Shown: positions 42,655 to 52,237, counted from the stretch's first letter. The stretch: 64,000 nt of DNA from Aquisediminimonas sp031376385 (GCA_031376385.1 JANMDQ010000002.1:1-64000); one strand, 5' to 3'. Numbers and translations: made by a program. The notes: generated by a model from the letters alone, not told the origin.

Positions 42655-44415
42655 TTGGGAACGGTGTCTTTGCGGCTTTTGCACTTCTTGATTCTGTTTC
42701 TGGCGTGGACGGCGGTGCCGCCTGCCCTTGCCGCGCCTGCAAATGGTGACTTGCCGCTCCAAAATCCCTGTCTGATCCTCGGCGCTACGGGCGCGGACCC
42801 TGCCGAACTGATCAAAGGTGATGCTCGCTTTGATTGCGGGCGCGATCCCCGATCTGCCGATGCCGACACGGTATGGGTGCGCTATGATTTGACGCAGGCT
42901 GAGATTGATGGCGCGCAGGGCTGGATCTATGATCATACCCTCATCCAGACGCGCAACGAACAAGTCTGGATCGCCTATGCCGATGGCCGCATTCGCAAAA
43001 GTGCCACGCTTAAAGAGAATGCGCGCCGTCCTGTTGGCGGGCAAACGCAGCGATTTGCGTTCGCACCGGAGCCTGGCCAGATTACGGCCTTGCTCGCGCG
43101 CGTGGACGGGATCGAGAACAGGCGTGGGCCCGTGCCGCGTGCTAGCTTGACCAGCCACGCCCGGACCATGGAAAACAAGGCAGGCATTCACCTTGCCTTC
43201 GGTGTTTTGGCTGGCGTTTTGCTGGGAATATTCTTTTACAACATCACGCTCTTCTTTGCCCTGCGCTACCGGGTTCTTGCGGCTTATTGCACGCTCATCG
43301 CGGCCAATCTGTTCTACGGCGCTGTGTGGTCAAACTTGATTTTGTGGCCCTTCCCAGAGATTTCGACAGCATTTCAGTTTGATCTGAGTGTCTTTTCGAT
43401 TGCCCTCTGCTTTTTTGGCACGATGTTTTATGTCAGCGCCTTTCTGGAAGAAGGGATGACAAGCCCACGCCTCATGAAATTGATGCAGATCATTGCAACC
43501 GTGCTTGTCGTGACCAGTTTCCTGCGGCTGCCTAACCCGCCCATCCCATGGCAGATTGCAGACCGGTTTGATTATCTCCTTTATCTCAGCGCGCTGGCGC
43601 TCCTGTTTGCAAATTGCGTCATTGCATGGCGGCGCGGTAGCATTGCCGTGCGATTTTTTGCGCTGGCCTGGGCAGCGCCTCTGTCGGTGATCCTCATCCG
43701 GATCGCTTGGGGCCTCGGGCTGCTTCATGTCGAAAGTGCTGCGCTCGACGCCAGTGTCTTTCTCGCGATTTCGCTTGAAGGCGCGCTCAGTTCCGTTGGT
43801 CTCGCCTGGCGGCTCAGGCAGTTGCAGTCTGAACGCGACGAAGCTGAGGATAGGGCGCAAACGCTCCATGAACTGGCGTCAGCTGATTCGTTGACAGGCC
43901 TTGCCAACCGCCGGGCGTTCAAACAGGCTTTTGATGACGCTTTGAACGCGCCCGCCGCTGATACTGCATTCGGGATAGCGCTGATTGATCTGGACGGGTT
44001 CAAAGCGGTCAACGACCAGCTGGGCCATCTGGCGGGCGACACTTTGCTCCAGACTGTGAGCGCGCGGCTGAAGCGCCATAGTAAAGCTGGTGATCTTGTC
44101 GCACGTCTTGGAGGGGATGAATTTGCGGTTCTGTTCCGGGGAACGACGGGTGAGGATGATGTTTCGGCGCGCTCGACTGCCCTTCTTTTAAGCCTTTGCA
44201 CGCCCACTGATATTGGCGGCGTTCGCGTGCCCGTTTCTGCCAGCCTTGGCTATGCGCTGTGCCCCAAGCACGGGGAAAGCGTCGCTGACCTGATGCAAGC
44301 GGCAGACGCGGCGCTCTATGCAGCAAAGAAAGAAGGCAAAGCGCGCGTAAAGGGATCTGCCTCAAATAGTGAACTTATCCCCACTATCCTGCAGCCGCTG
44401 GCCTTGCGAAACTAA
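42655..44415 (+). CDS. 7TM-DISM diguanylate cyclase
   Basis: A protein of about 586 aa. A signal peptide is followed by a periplasmic beta-rich 7TMR-DISMED-like domain (about 25-180), seven transmembrane helices (about 185-385), a short coiled coil (QLQSERDEAEDRAQTLHEL) and a C-terminal GGDEF domain with ARLGGDEFAVLF. It should make c-di-GMP in response to a periplasmic ligand. The start is uncertain: TTG 42655 or GTG 42664, no good ATG being available. Confidence 0.88.
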   Translation: MGTVSLRLLHFLILFLAWTAVPPALAAPANGDLPLQNPCLILGATGADPAELIKGDARFDCGRDPRSADADTVWVRYDLTQAEIDGAQGWIYDHTLIQTRNEQVWIAYADGRIRKSATLKENARRPVGGQTQRFAFAPEPGQITALLARVDGIENRRGPVPRASLTSHARTMENKAGIHLAFGVLAGVLLGIFFYNITLFFALRYRVLAAYCTLIAANLFYGAVWSNLILWPFPEISTAFQFDLSVFSIALCFFGTMFYVSAFLEEGMTSPRLMKLMQIIATVLVVTSFLRLPNPPIPWQIADRFDYLLYLSALALLFANCVIAWRRGSIAVRFFALAWAAPLSVILIRIAWGLGLLHVESAALDASVFLAISLEGALSSVGLAWRLRQLQSERDEAEDRAQTLHELASADSLTGLANRRAFKQAFDDALNAPAADTAFGIALIDLDGFKAVNDQLGHLAGDTLLQTVSARLKRHSKAGDLVARLGGDEFAVLFRGTTGEDDVSARSTALLLSLCTPTDIGGVRVPVSASLGYALCPKHGESVADLMQAADAALYAAKKEGKARVKGSASNSELIPTILQPLALRN

Positions 44416-44438
44416 TCCCGCCCAGCCTAGGGTCGCGC

Positions 44439-45956
44439 ATGGCCGAACCAATCCGACTCATCACCCCTGCCAATGACAGCGGACAAGAATTACCGTGCAA
44501 CGTCGAGGCAGAAGCGGCGCTGCTCGGCGCGCTGATGATCGATAACCGGCTGGTCGAAGACGTGCAGCTGCAACTGCGCGCAGATCATTTTTTTGAAGCG
44601 CTGCATGGCCGCATCTACGACGCTGTGTTGATGCTGGCAGACCGCAATATGGTCGCCAACCCCGTTACACTCAAACCGATGTTTGAGGCTGATGAGGCCA
44701 TGAAGCTGCTTGGCGGACCCGCCTATCTGGCGCAGCTGACCGGCAGTGGTGCAGCCCTGATCGGAGCGCGGGACTTCGCACGGCAAATCTATGATCTTGC
44801 CCTGCTGCGCGAACTGGTCAGCGTTGGCCGTGATATGGCGACCCGCGCTCTGGATACGAGCGAAGCCGTGCTGCCGAAGGAGCAAATCGAAACCGCCGAA
44901 ATGGCGCTGTATAAGGTCGCTGAACAAGGCGGCGAATCGGGGAGCGTCAAAAGCTTTGGCCAGGCCACCCGAATGGCCGTCGAACAGGCCGAACGCGCGC
45001 TGAATTCTGGCGGGCACTTGTCAGGCATCACGACCGGGCTGGATAGTGTGAACGCCAAGATGGGCGGCCTGCACAATTCAGATTTGCTGATATTGGCGGG
45101 GCGGCCGGGCATGGGGAAGACAGCACTTGCCACCAACTTTGCTTATAACGCCGCCATGCGCTGGATGCGGGACGCAGAAGACGGCATCCCGCCGGAAAAA
45201 TCTGTCGGTGCAAAGGTCGCGTTCTTCAGCCTTGAAATGTCCGCGGATCAGCTGGCAACGCGTATCCTTTCCGAGCAATCCGGCATCAGCGGCGAAAATC
45301 TGCGCATGGGTAAATTTGGCCAGACCGAGTTTCGCAATCTAGCCAAAGCGGCGGCTGATCTGGAAGCTTTGCCGTTGTTTATTGATGATACGCCCGGCCT
45401 TACCATCGCGGCTCTTCGCACGCGCGCGCGCAGGCTCAAACGGCGGCACGGCATTGGTCTGATCATCGTCGATTATCTCCAGCTTTTGCAAGGATCAGGC
45501 CGCAATGGCAGCGACAACCGCGTGCAGGAAATCTCGGAGATCAGCCGGGGCCTCAAAACGCTCGCCAAGGAATTGCAATTGCCTGTGCTGGCGCTTTCCC
45601 AGCTCAGCCGCGCCGTTGAACAGCGCGAAGATAAACGCCCGCAGCTCTCTGATTTGCGCGAGTCAGGATCGATCGAGCAGGACGCCGATATCGTTATGTT
45701 TGTGTACCGCGAAGAATATTATGTCATGGGGCGCGAACCCAAGCGGCCCAATTTTGATGCCAATGATGATGCCAAAATCATCGATGATTACGCCAAATAC
45801 ACCCGCGAATTAGAGGATGTGGCGGGCATGTCTGAACTCATCATCGCCAAACAGCGCCACGGCGCGACGGGCAAAGTGAAGATGCGCTTTGATGCGCGGA
45901 TCACGCGGTTTAGCGATGCTATTGACGATGATCATTTGCCGACGCAGACGTATTAG
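44439..45956 (+). CDS. dnaB: Replicative DNA helicase
   Basis: A 505-aa hexameric helicase. The N-terminal primase-interacting domain starts at PCNVEAEAALLGALMID. A RecA-like domain carries Walker A GRPGMGKTALATN, Walker B IIVDYLQLL, and SQLSRAVEQREDKRP. No intein is seen; length is normal. Confidence 0.97.
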   Translation: MAEPIRLITPANDSGQELPCNVEAEAALLGALMIDNRLVEDVQLQLRADHFFEALHGRIYDAVLMLADRNMVANPVTLKPMFEADEAMKLLGGPAYLAQLTGSGAALIGARDFARQIYDLALLRELVSVGRDMATRALDTSEAVLPKEQIETAEMALYKVAEQGGESGSVKSFGQATRMAVEQAERALNSGGHLSGITTGLDSVNAKMGGLHNSDLLILAGRPGMGKTALATNFAYNAAMRWMRDAEDGIPPEKSVGAKVAFFSLEMSADQLATRILSEQSGISGENLRMGKFGQTEFRNLAKAAADLEALPLFIDDTPGLTIAALRTRARRLKRRHGIGLIIVDYLQLLQGSGRNGSDNRVQEISEISRGLKTLAKELQLPVLALSQLSRAVEQREDKRPQLSDLRESGSIEQDADIVMFVYREEYYVMGREPKRPNFDANDDAKIIDDYAKYTRELEDVAGMSELIIAKQRHGATGKVKMRFDARITRFSDAIDDDHLPTQTY

Positions 45957-46010
45957 CGGCTTTTCAGAAAGCGCTGGCTAATCCGCCCACGTAATTTTAT
46001 TACAAGCGGC

Positions 46011-47273
46011 ATGACACAGTCGAATCTGCCGCCCATGCAGCTCCATATTCCTGAGCCTCCCGCGCGGCCCGGTGAGGAAGCAGATTTTTCGCATATCGAC
46101 GTTCTGCCTGCTGGTGTAACGCCGCGCCCTGATAGCGTGACCCCGGTGCACGAGATGCGGGATATGGCATTCGGTTTGGTGCGCGTTCTGGATGATGCCG
46201 GACAAGCAGTTGGGCCTTGGAATCCAATGCTCTCCGCAGATGCCAAGCGTAAGATACTCCGCGACATGGCACTGACCCGCGCCTTTGATGACCGGATGTT
46301 CCGTGCGCAGCGGCAGGGCAAAACCAGCTTCTACATGAAATGCCTAGGTGAAGAAGCGGTGGCCGTTGCAGCGGCGCACGCGATGGCGGACGATGACATG
46401 TGCTTCCCGTCCTATCGCCAACAAGGGCTATTGATCGCGCGCGGGTGCCCGATGGTCGATATGATGAACCAGATTTATTCCAATCGCGGTGATGCCCTTA
46501 AAGGCCGCCAGCTGCCGATCATGTACGGCTTTCCCCAATATGGTTTCTTCACGATCTCAGGCAATTTGACGACGCAATTGCCCCAAGCTGTGGGCTGGGC
46601 GATGGCCAGTGCCTCACGCGGGGATACGCGCATTGCCGCCGCCTGGTGCGGGGAAGGATCAACGGCGGAGGGCGACTTTCACGCCGCGATGACCTTTGCC
46701 ACGGTCTACCGCGCGCCGTGCATTTTCAATGTAGTCAACAACCAATGGGCGATCAGCAGCTTTTCCGGCTTTGCGGGCGGCGAAGCGACCACCTTTGCCG
46801 CGCGCGCGATTGGTTACGGCATTTCTGGCTTGCGGATCGACGGCAATGATCCGCTTGCCGTCTATGCCGCAACTGCCTGGGCGGCGGAACGCGCGCGGAC
46901 CAACCACGGGCCCACGCTCATTGAACATTTCACCTACCGGGCCGAGGGGCATTCGACGTCGGATGATCCCGGCGCTTATCGTTCTGCGGAAGAGGGCGTT
47001 AAATGGCCACTGGGTGATCCGATTGCGCGGTTGAAGGCGCATTTGATCGCAACTGGTGAATGGGATGACGCTGCCCACGCTGCGATGGACCTGGAGCTGG
47101 CAACAGACGTAAAGGCCGCGCAAAAAGAAGCCGAGAAAAACGGCATCCTTGGCCACGGCCTCCATCAACCGTTCGAAACCATGTTCGAGGATATTTTTGA
47201 AGAACAGCCGTGGCACCTGAAGGAACAATCTGAGCAGATGATGGCCGAAAGGATGCGCAAATGGCCATCATGA
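46011..47273 (+). CDS. bkdA1: Branched-chain 2-oxoacid dehydrogenase E1 alpha
   Basis: A 420-aa thiamine-diphosphate-dependent E1 alpha of the 3-methyl-2-oxobutanoate dehydrogenase complex in valine/leucine/isoleucine breakdown. It has a long N-terminal arm typical of BkdA1 (PVHEMRDMAFGLVRVLDD). The TPP/Mg motif shows AWCGEGSTAEGDFHAAM and VVNNQWAISS. The phosphorylation-loop region AEGHSTSDDPGAYR is intact. It overlaps the E1 beta gene by 13 nt. Confidence 0.95.
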   Translation: MTQSNLPPMQLHIPEPPARPGEEADFSHIDVLPAGVTPRPDSVTPVHEMRDMAFGLVRVLDDAGQAVGPWNPMLSADAKRKILRDMALTRAFDDRMFRAQRQGKTSFYMKCLGEEAVAVAAAHAMADDDMCFPSYRQQGLLIARGCPMVDMMNQIYSNRGDALKGRQLPIMYGFPQYGFFTISGNLTTQLPQAVGWAMASASRGDTRIAAAWCGEGSTAEGDFHAAMTFATVYRAPCIFNVVNNQWAISSFSGFAGGEATTFAARAIGYGISGLRIDGNDPLAVYAATAWAAERARTNHGPTLIEHFTYRAEGHSTSDDPGAYRSAEEGVKWPLGDPIARLKAHLIATGEWDDAAHAAMDLELATDVKAAQKEAEKNGILGHGLHQPFETMFEDIFEEQPWHLKEQSEQMMAERMRKWPS

Positions 47274-48274
47274 ACATGATCGAAGCGATCAACAGCGCGA
47301 TGGACGTCGCGATGGGCGCGGACCCGGATGTGGTCGTATTCGGCGAAGATGTTGGCTATTTCGGCGGCGTGTTTCGGGCGACGGCGGGCCTTCAGCAGAA
47401 ATACGGCAAGACCCGCAGCTTTGATACGCCCATCACTGAATGCGGCATCATCGGCGTGGCTGTTGGCATGGCCGCCTACGGACTGCGCCCCGTGCCCGAG
47501 ATCCAGTTTGCAGATTATATTTACCCCGCGCTCGACCAGTTGGTGAGCGAAGCGGCGCGCATCCGGTATCGTTCCGCTGGGCAGTGGCAAATGCCCATCA
47601 CTGTCCGGTCCCCCTTTGGCGGCGGCATTTTCGGCGGCCAAACCCACAGCCAATCGCCCGAAGGGATTTTTACCCATGTTTGCGGGTTGAAAACGGTCAT
47701 TCCCTCAACGCCGTACGACGCCAAAGGCCTGTTGCTCGCGGCCATTGAGGATAATGATCCAGTGATCTTCTTTGAGCCTAAGCGTATCTATAACGGTCCG
47801 TTTGATGGCCATTATGATCGCCCGGTTCAGCCTTGGGCTAAGCATCCGGCAAGCGAAGTCCCCGAAGGACACTACACCATCCCGCTGGGCAAAGCGGCGC
47901 TGGTCCGTGAAGGCGCTGATCTGACCGTTATCGCTTATGGCACGATGGTTCATGTTGGCCTTGCGGCGGTGGAGGAGCTTGGCGTTGATGCCGATGTAAT
48001 TGACCTCCGCACACTCATCCCCCTCGATATCGAAACCATCGAAGCGTCTGTTAAAAAGACCGGCCGCTGCCTGATCATCCACGAAGCGACGCGCACGGGC
48101 GGATTTGGCGCGGAGCTCTCCGCACTCATTCAGGAACGCTGCTTCTATCATCTGGAGGCGCCGGTGGAGCGGGTGACGGGGTTTGACACACCCTATCCGC
48201 ACAGCCTGGAATGGGCCTATTTTCCGGGGCCGATCCGCATTGGCATGGCGATTGAAAAAGTGATGAAGGACTGA
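47261..48274 (+). CDS. bkdA2: Branched-chain 2-oxoacid dehydrogenase E1 beta
   Basis: A 337-aa partner of the preceding E1 alpha, forming the alpha2-beta2 decarboxylase. Family blocks include VFGEDVGYFGGVFRAT, QFADYIYPALDQLV, HSQSPEGIFTHV and RCLIIHEATRTGGFGAEL. Its start at 47261 lies inside the 3' end of the E1 alpha gene. It is separated from the E2 gene by a dispersed repeat. Confidence 0.95.
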   Translation: MAIMNMIEAINSAMDVAMGADPDVVVFGEDVGYFGGVFRATAGLQQKYGKTRSFDTPITECGIIGVAVGMAAYGLRPVPEIQFADYIYPALDQLVSEAARIRYRSAGQWQMPITVRSPFGGGIFGGQTHSQSPEGIFTHVCGLKTVIPSTPYDAKGLLLAAIEDNDPVIFFEPKRIYNGPFDGHYDRPVQPWAKHPASEVPEGHYTIPLGKAALVREGADLTVIAYGTMVHVGLAAVEELGVDADVIDLRTLIPLDIETIEASVKKTGRCLIIHEATRTGGFGAELSALIQERCFYHLEAPVERVTGFDTPYPHSLEWAYFPGPIRIGMAIEKVMKD

Positions 48275-48288
48275 TGATGGAACACCGT

Positions 48289-48399
48289 AGTCATGCTGAA
48301 CTCGTTTTAGCACCCATGCCTCAAACTTTGAGCCGGACTCGAACCATCCAGAATAGGAGAGGCATTGCGGCATGGACCCTGAAACAAGTTCAGGGTGAC
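48289..48399. repeat. Paired-arm dispersed repeat (GTCATGCTGAA type), copy 2
   Basis: The arms GTCATGCTGAACTCG and GAAACAAGTTCAGGGTGAC are inverted relative to each other. The repeat fills the gap between the E1 beta and E2 genes without breaking the operon. It is related to 33859-33939 and 50781-50870. Confidence 0.8.
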
Positions 48400-48415
48400 A
48401 ATCGAGGAGGCAATA

Positions 48416-49729
48416 ATGGCACGCTTTGAATTCCGCCTGCCCGATATTGGCGAAGGCATTGCCGAGGCTGAAATTGTGGCATGGCATGTAAAGGTCGGCG
48501 ACCGTGTGTCGGAGGATCAGGGCGTGGCCGATATGATGACCGACAAAGCGACGGTCGAAATGGAATCGCCGGTATCAGGCGTGGTGATTGAGGTTGCCGG
48601 GGTTGAGGGGGACATGATCTCCATTGGCTCCACCTTGCTGGTGATTGAGGTTGAGGGGGAGGAAATCCTCCCAGAGCAAAGCTCGGGGAGGGGGACCGCC
48701 GACGCAGTCGGGGGTGGAGGGGTAGTGCCGAACACGGAATCCTTTACCCCTCCACCATCCGTTCCGGATGGTCCCCCTCCCCAAGCGGAGCTTGAGGAGG
48801 AAATCGCGCCGCAGCATTTCATCCCTGAGCCTCATCCAGAAGCCATCCCCATTACGGTCCCAACACCGTCTGCCCAAGCCCTAGCCAGCCCCGCCGTCCG
48901 CGCTCGGGCGATGGAACTGGGCGTTGATCTCACTCAAGTGAAGGCACGCGATGGCGGCCGCGTGCGCCACGGCGATTTGGATGCTTTCCTCACCTATAAC
49001 GCGGGCCAAGGCTTTGCTCCCGCTGGACGTCCCCGCGCAGATGAAGTGATTAAAGTCATTGGTATGCGCCGCCGCATTGCCGAAAATATGGCGGCGTCCA
49101 AACGCCACATCCCGCATTTCACCTATGTCGAAGAAATTGATGTGACGCAGCTGGAGGATATGCGTGCAGATCTGAACGCGCACCGGGGGGCGCGGCCTAA
49201 ACTCTCGCTTCTGCCGCTGCTTATCGTGGCGATCTGCAAGGCTATCCCGGATTTCCCGATGATCAACGCTCGTTATGATGATGAAGGCGGCGTGGTGACG
49301 CGCCACGGCAGCGTGCATTTGGGGCTGGCGACCCAGACAGAGGCAGGCCTGATGGTGCCTGTGATCCGCGACGCGCAGAGCCGCAATATCTGGCAATTGG
49401 CGGCTGAAATAGCGCGGCTCGCCGATGCCGCGCGCAGCGGCAAGGCCAAGTCGGAGGAGCTGTCCGGCTCCACGCTGACGCTCACATCGCTTGGGCCTCT
49501 CGGCGGCATCGCGACCACGCCTGTCATCAACCGGCCCGAAGTTGCGATCATCGGCCCTAATAAAATTGTCGAACGGCCCGTTATCCGGAACGGCGAAATT
49601 GTCGCGGCGAAACTGATGAACCTGTCAATCAGTTGCGATCACCGGGTGGTGGACGGATGGGACGCGGCGAGCTTTGTTCAAGCTGTCAAATCACTGCTCG
49701 AAACACCAGTTCTGCTGTTTGCGGATTAG
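48416..49729 (+). CDS. bkdB: Branched-chain 2-oxoacid dehydrogenase E2 (dihydrolipoyl acyltransferase) with in-frame repeat insertion
   Basis: An E2 core protein of 437 aa. The lipoyl domain (1-80) has the lipoylated Lys in MMTDKATVEM. The linker (about 82-135) is largely encoded by a palindromic repeat element (PEQSSGRGTADAVGGGG ... SVPDGPPPQAELEEE). A peripheral-subunit-binding domain follows (SPAVRARAMELGVDLTQV), then the catalytic acyltransferase domain ending near SCDHRVVDGWDAASF, with the catalytic His. The start at 48416 is set by GAGGAGG 5 nt upstream. The E3 gene is not in this window. The insertion lies in a flexible linker and should be tolerated. Confidence 0.95.
   Translation: MARFEFRLPDIGEGIAEAEIVAWHVKVGDRVSEDQGVADMMTDKATVEMESPVSGVVIEVAGVEGDMISIGSTLLVIEVEGEEILPEQSSGRGTADAVGGGGVVPNTESFTPPPSVPDGPPPQAELEEEIAPQHFIPEPHPEAIPITVPTPSAQALASPAVRARAMELGVDLTQVKARDGGRVRHGDLDAFLTYNAGQGFAPAGRPRADEVIKVIGMRRRIAENMAASKRHIPHFTYVEEIDVTQLEDMRADLNAHRGARPKLSLLPLLIVAICKAIPDFPMINARYDDEGGVVTRHGSVHLGLATQTEAGLMVPVIRDAQSRNIWQLAAEIARLADAARSGKAKSEELSGSTLTLTSLGPLGGIATTPVINRPEVAIIGPNKIVERPVIRNGEIVAAKLMNLSISCDHRVVDGWDAASFVQAVKSLLETPVLLFAD
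48667..48800. repeat. Palindromic repeat element inserted in frame in the E2 gene
   Basis: Outer arms of about 30 nt (48667-48697 and 48770-48800) are imperfect inverted copies around GGGGAGGGGGACC. Inner arms GGTGGAGGGGTA and TACCCCTCCACC form a second inverted pair. The element is fully translated within the E2 linker. Confidence 0.82.
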
Positions 49730-49876
49730 GTTTTGGTTCTGCTGTCAGTCACTCCGGCTAGGGGGTGGGGGGTGACGAAAGCTGGTGGCGGGGGTCGACA
49801 ATTTTTCTGCCGTTGAGTGGCCAGACCCGCAGCGTTAATAGCAGACATTTCTTCGCTCTTGTCATATACTCTAAGT

Positions 49877-50416
49877 ATGGCTCGCCGACCAACTTCACCC
49901 AGTTCACCTTTCAAGTTAACTCCGAACGACGCATCCGACGTTTTCGCCCTATACGCTCGCTGTTCCGACTATTTCTTTTTACAGGACGGAGAGGCACCGA
50001 CACTGGAGGACGCCGACCAGCTTTTCGCCGACGTGCCGCCCGAGAAGGAGGCTCACGATCAAACTGTGTTGGGTTGGAAAGACGCGGACGGGCTATATGC
50101 AATCGCGGCGATTTTGCGCGATTATCCAAAAAATCGTACGTGGTATCTTGGTTCCATGTTGGTGGACTCCAAGAAACGTGATCGAGGCGTCGGTCGCTTG
50201 ATCTACTCCGAAATAGAGGAATGGGCTGCCAAGCAGGGCGCAGCCGAAATCCGCCTTGCCGTGCTTGAGGCAAATGTTGCGGGTGAGCGGTTCTGGCGTG
50301 CAATGGGCTTTCACGAGGTTCGGCGTTTGGGACCCGACCCCTTCAAGTTACGGAGGCATCGCCGGGTCGAACTGCAGCGCCATATTAAGGGCGACTCTAG
50401 CAATAGATCGGCATAG
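49877..50416 (+). CDS. GNAT-family N-acetyltransferase
   Basis: A 179-aa acetyltransferase. The acetyl-CoA site is LGSMLVDSKKRDRGVGRLIY (V-x3-RxxGxG/A-like), followed by AEIRLAVLEANVAGERFWRAMGF. The start at 49877 (MARRPTSPSSPF) is preferred over the upstream ATG 49817, for lack of conserved sequence there. The substrate is unknown. It is followed by a repeat-rich non-coding stretch. Confidence 0.85.
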   Translation: MARRPTSPSSPFKLTPNDASDVFALYARCSDYFFLQDGEAPTLEDADQLFADVPPEKEAHDQTVLGWKDADGLYAIAAILRDYPKNRTWYLGSMLVDSKKRDRGVGRLIYSEIEEWAAKQGAAEIRLAVLEANVAGERFWRAMGFHEVRRLGPDPFKLRRHRRVELQRHIKGDSSNRSA

Positions 50417-50473
50417 TACCGGCCACTCGGGACTCCCCAACGTCTAAGCCTTATGCACGTCGACCCTCCCCAT

Positions 50474-50488
50474 GTTCGCAAAATGTTC
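50474..50488 (-). promoter_or_regulatory. LexA-type box within dispersed element, copy 2
   Basis: GTTC-GCAAAAT-GTTC on the plus strand. The context on the minus strand (aaatctcctac, then ttgcaagaac) matches copies at 14809 and 61759. There is no minus-strand gene downstream, so it regulates nothing obvious here. Confidence 0.6.
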
Positions 50489-50588
50489 TTGCAATGTAGG
50501 AGATTTTTTGGTGGACCTACGGGGTGACCACTGACGACTATCTCGATTCGCACCCTGCCTGTCATTGGTGCTTGCCAAGCGAGGAAAT

Positions 50589-50639
50589 ATGAACATCCGT
50601 TCATCAAAACTGCGTTTTCGTGTGACCTTTGTGACCTTC
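50589..50639 (-). repeat. 51-nt dispersed repeat, copy 2
   Basis: Reverse-oriented copy of 14628-14678, including the doubled AGGTCACA unit and a GATGAAC-N4-GTTCAT palindrome. Order relative to the LexA box is the same as in copy 1. Confidence 0.8.
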
Positions 50640-50780
50640 GGGTGCTTGCCGCGTGAGAAGATAGATAAGGGGTTTATGATCCCCTGCACATCGCCTCAGC
50701 CATTCCGAGGGCGCAAGGTTGGCCTCACCTGCGCTCCAGTCTCGCCCGAACCAGCAACGCAGCTCAAATATCCCCACCAC

Positions 50781-50870
50781 CGTCATGCTGAACTTGTTTC
50801 AGCATCCATGCCTCACTGCCGACCATCGAACTGAACAAGGCATGGACCCTGAACCGAGTTCAGGGTGACG
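50781..50870. repeat. Paired-arm dispersed repeat (GTCATGCTGAA type), copy 3
   Basis: Left arm CGTCATGCTGAACTTG...CATCCATGCC, right arm GGCATGGACCCTGAACC...GGGTGACG. It lies at the 3' side of the GGDEF gene at 50900 (minus). Confidence 0.85.
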
Positions 50871-50899
50871 GAGGTAATTCAGATCTATTGCGGACCGTC

Positions 50900-52099
50900 T
50901 TAGGCATTCGTGGGGGGACGGGTTGACCACAGCTGCGATCCAGTCTTGCTCGCACCAGCAGCGCAGCCCAAAGAATGCGCCTGCGCGGACGCAAGTAGGG
51001 GGGCTTCGCGCGCCTGAATGACTCTATTTCGCCCCTCTGCCTTGGCGCGGTAAAGCGCCTGATCGGCGGCGCGGAGCAGGCTGCTGAGTGGTTCTCCGGG
51101 AGTCAGGGCGCAAACACCTGCGGAGAATGTAACTGTGCCGACGGGCTTTCCGCTGTGGCTATCGACAACCTTTCGGCTGGAAACGTCACGCCGCGCCGCG
51201 TCGGCAATTTCAAAGGCGATGTCTGCCGCTATTCCCTCAAAAACCATGGCAAATTCTTCGCCGCCGTAGCGGGATACTTCGCCCTGTTTGCCGCAAATAT
51301 CGCTCATGATAGAGCCCACGAATTTAATGACCCGGTCACCTGTGTCATGCCCGTGGGCGTCATTGATCAATTTGAAATAGTCGATATCGCAAAAGGCAAT
51401 GGAAAGGGGGGCATTTATGGCCTCCACACGGTCGACGGCAGCGCGCAGAGACCGTTCAAAGGCGCGGCGGTTGGCCAGGCCAGTAACAACATCAGTATCC
51501 GCCATCGTCTGCGCAGCGGACAGTTCCGTTTTCAAACTGGCCATGGCTTTTGATTGAGTGCAAAGCTCCTCTTGGGCCACGCGCGTTGTATCGATCATCG
51601 TCTTTGTCATGGTAACCAGCTCTGCAATGGCGGCGCGGGGGTCCACACTGGTCTCAATGGCCTCTGCATTGCCTTTTAAGGCTTCGCGAAAACTTGAAGT
51701 GTCGCGCCCTGCCGCCAGCAGAATGGCCTCCACTGCTTTGATGTTGGCATTAGCTTTCTCAGCAATATCCAACAATCCAGATAATGCTGCCAGATCGTCT
51801 GCACTGGCCAACGTCATTGGCCTTCTACCCAGCGCGATCAGTTCGGCGATCTCCGGCTCAAGACCTGGCTCAGCCAGAATGAGATGCCGATAGGCCAAAT
51901 CATAATGATCCGGCGTGGGCGCAATATCATGTTCTGAAAGGAAAGCCGCAATTTGGGTTATGCTTGGGTGACTTGAGTGGTTCGGCCTGCAATGGTCCAT
52001 GTTTGCGCCAATGATGGCGGGGCGCGGTTTCAACACAGCGCGTTTTATGGAGTGAGCTGCCGCCAATATTTTTTTGCCTACCATATCATGCGATGCCAT
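50900..52099 (-). CDS. Soluble GGDEF diguanylate cyclase
   Basis: A protein of about 399 aa. An N-terminal helical region (about 35-230) without clear membrane helices precedes a GGDEF domain (TDVVTGLANRRAF, FCDIDYFKLINDAHGHDTGDR in part, RYGGEEFAMVF). No RxxD inhibitory site is seen five residues before GGEEF, so product inhibition may be weak. The start is uncertain. ATG 52099 is the first ATG of a longer frame that opens with TTG 52192, and ATG 52000 is also possible; none has a good ribosome-binding site. Confidence 0.85.
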   Translation of the reverse strand: MASHDMVGKKILAAAHSIKRAVLKPRPAIIGANMDHCRPNHSSHPSITQIAAFLSEHDIAPTPDHYDLAYRHLILAEPGLEPEIAELIALGRRPMTLASADDLAALSGLLDIAEKANANIKAVEAILLAAGRDTSSFREALKGNAEAIETSVDPRAAIAELVTMTKTMIDTTRVAQEELCTQSKAMASLKTELSAAQTMADTDVVTGLANRRAFERSLRAAVDRVEAINAPLSIAFCDIDYFKLINDAHGHDTGDRVIKFVGSIMSDICGKQGEVSRYGGEEFAMVFEGIAADIAFEIADAARRDVSSRKVVDSHSGKPVGTVTFSAGVCALTPGEPLSSLLRAADQALYRAKAEGRNRVIQAREAPLLASAQAHSLGCAAGASKTGSQLWSTRPPTNA

Positions 52100-52237
52100 T
52101 TTTAAGGGGTTGTACTGGATTACGGCGATGGACGCGGAATCTTTAGGCTTTGTGAACCATGATGCTTTGTGGGTTATGGTCTTGGTGACCAAGACAGGCT
52201 TTGCATTTCGTGACGTTGCCCCATAGAGGCTGGACTT

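Larger units (their letters stand above)
50417..50899. other. Non-coding, repeat-rich stretch
   Basis: About 480 nt without a convincing gene. It contains a LexA-type box (50474-50488), the second copy of the 51-nt repeat (50589-50639) and a paired-arm repeat (50781-50870). Confidence 0.6.

Noticed and set aside
50565..50834. 89-aa open frame between the GNAT and GGDEF genes
   Set aside because: It is translated almost entirely from dispersed repeats, with no coding character.
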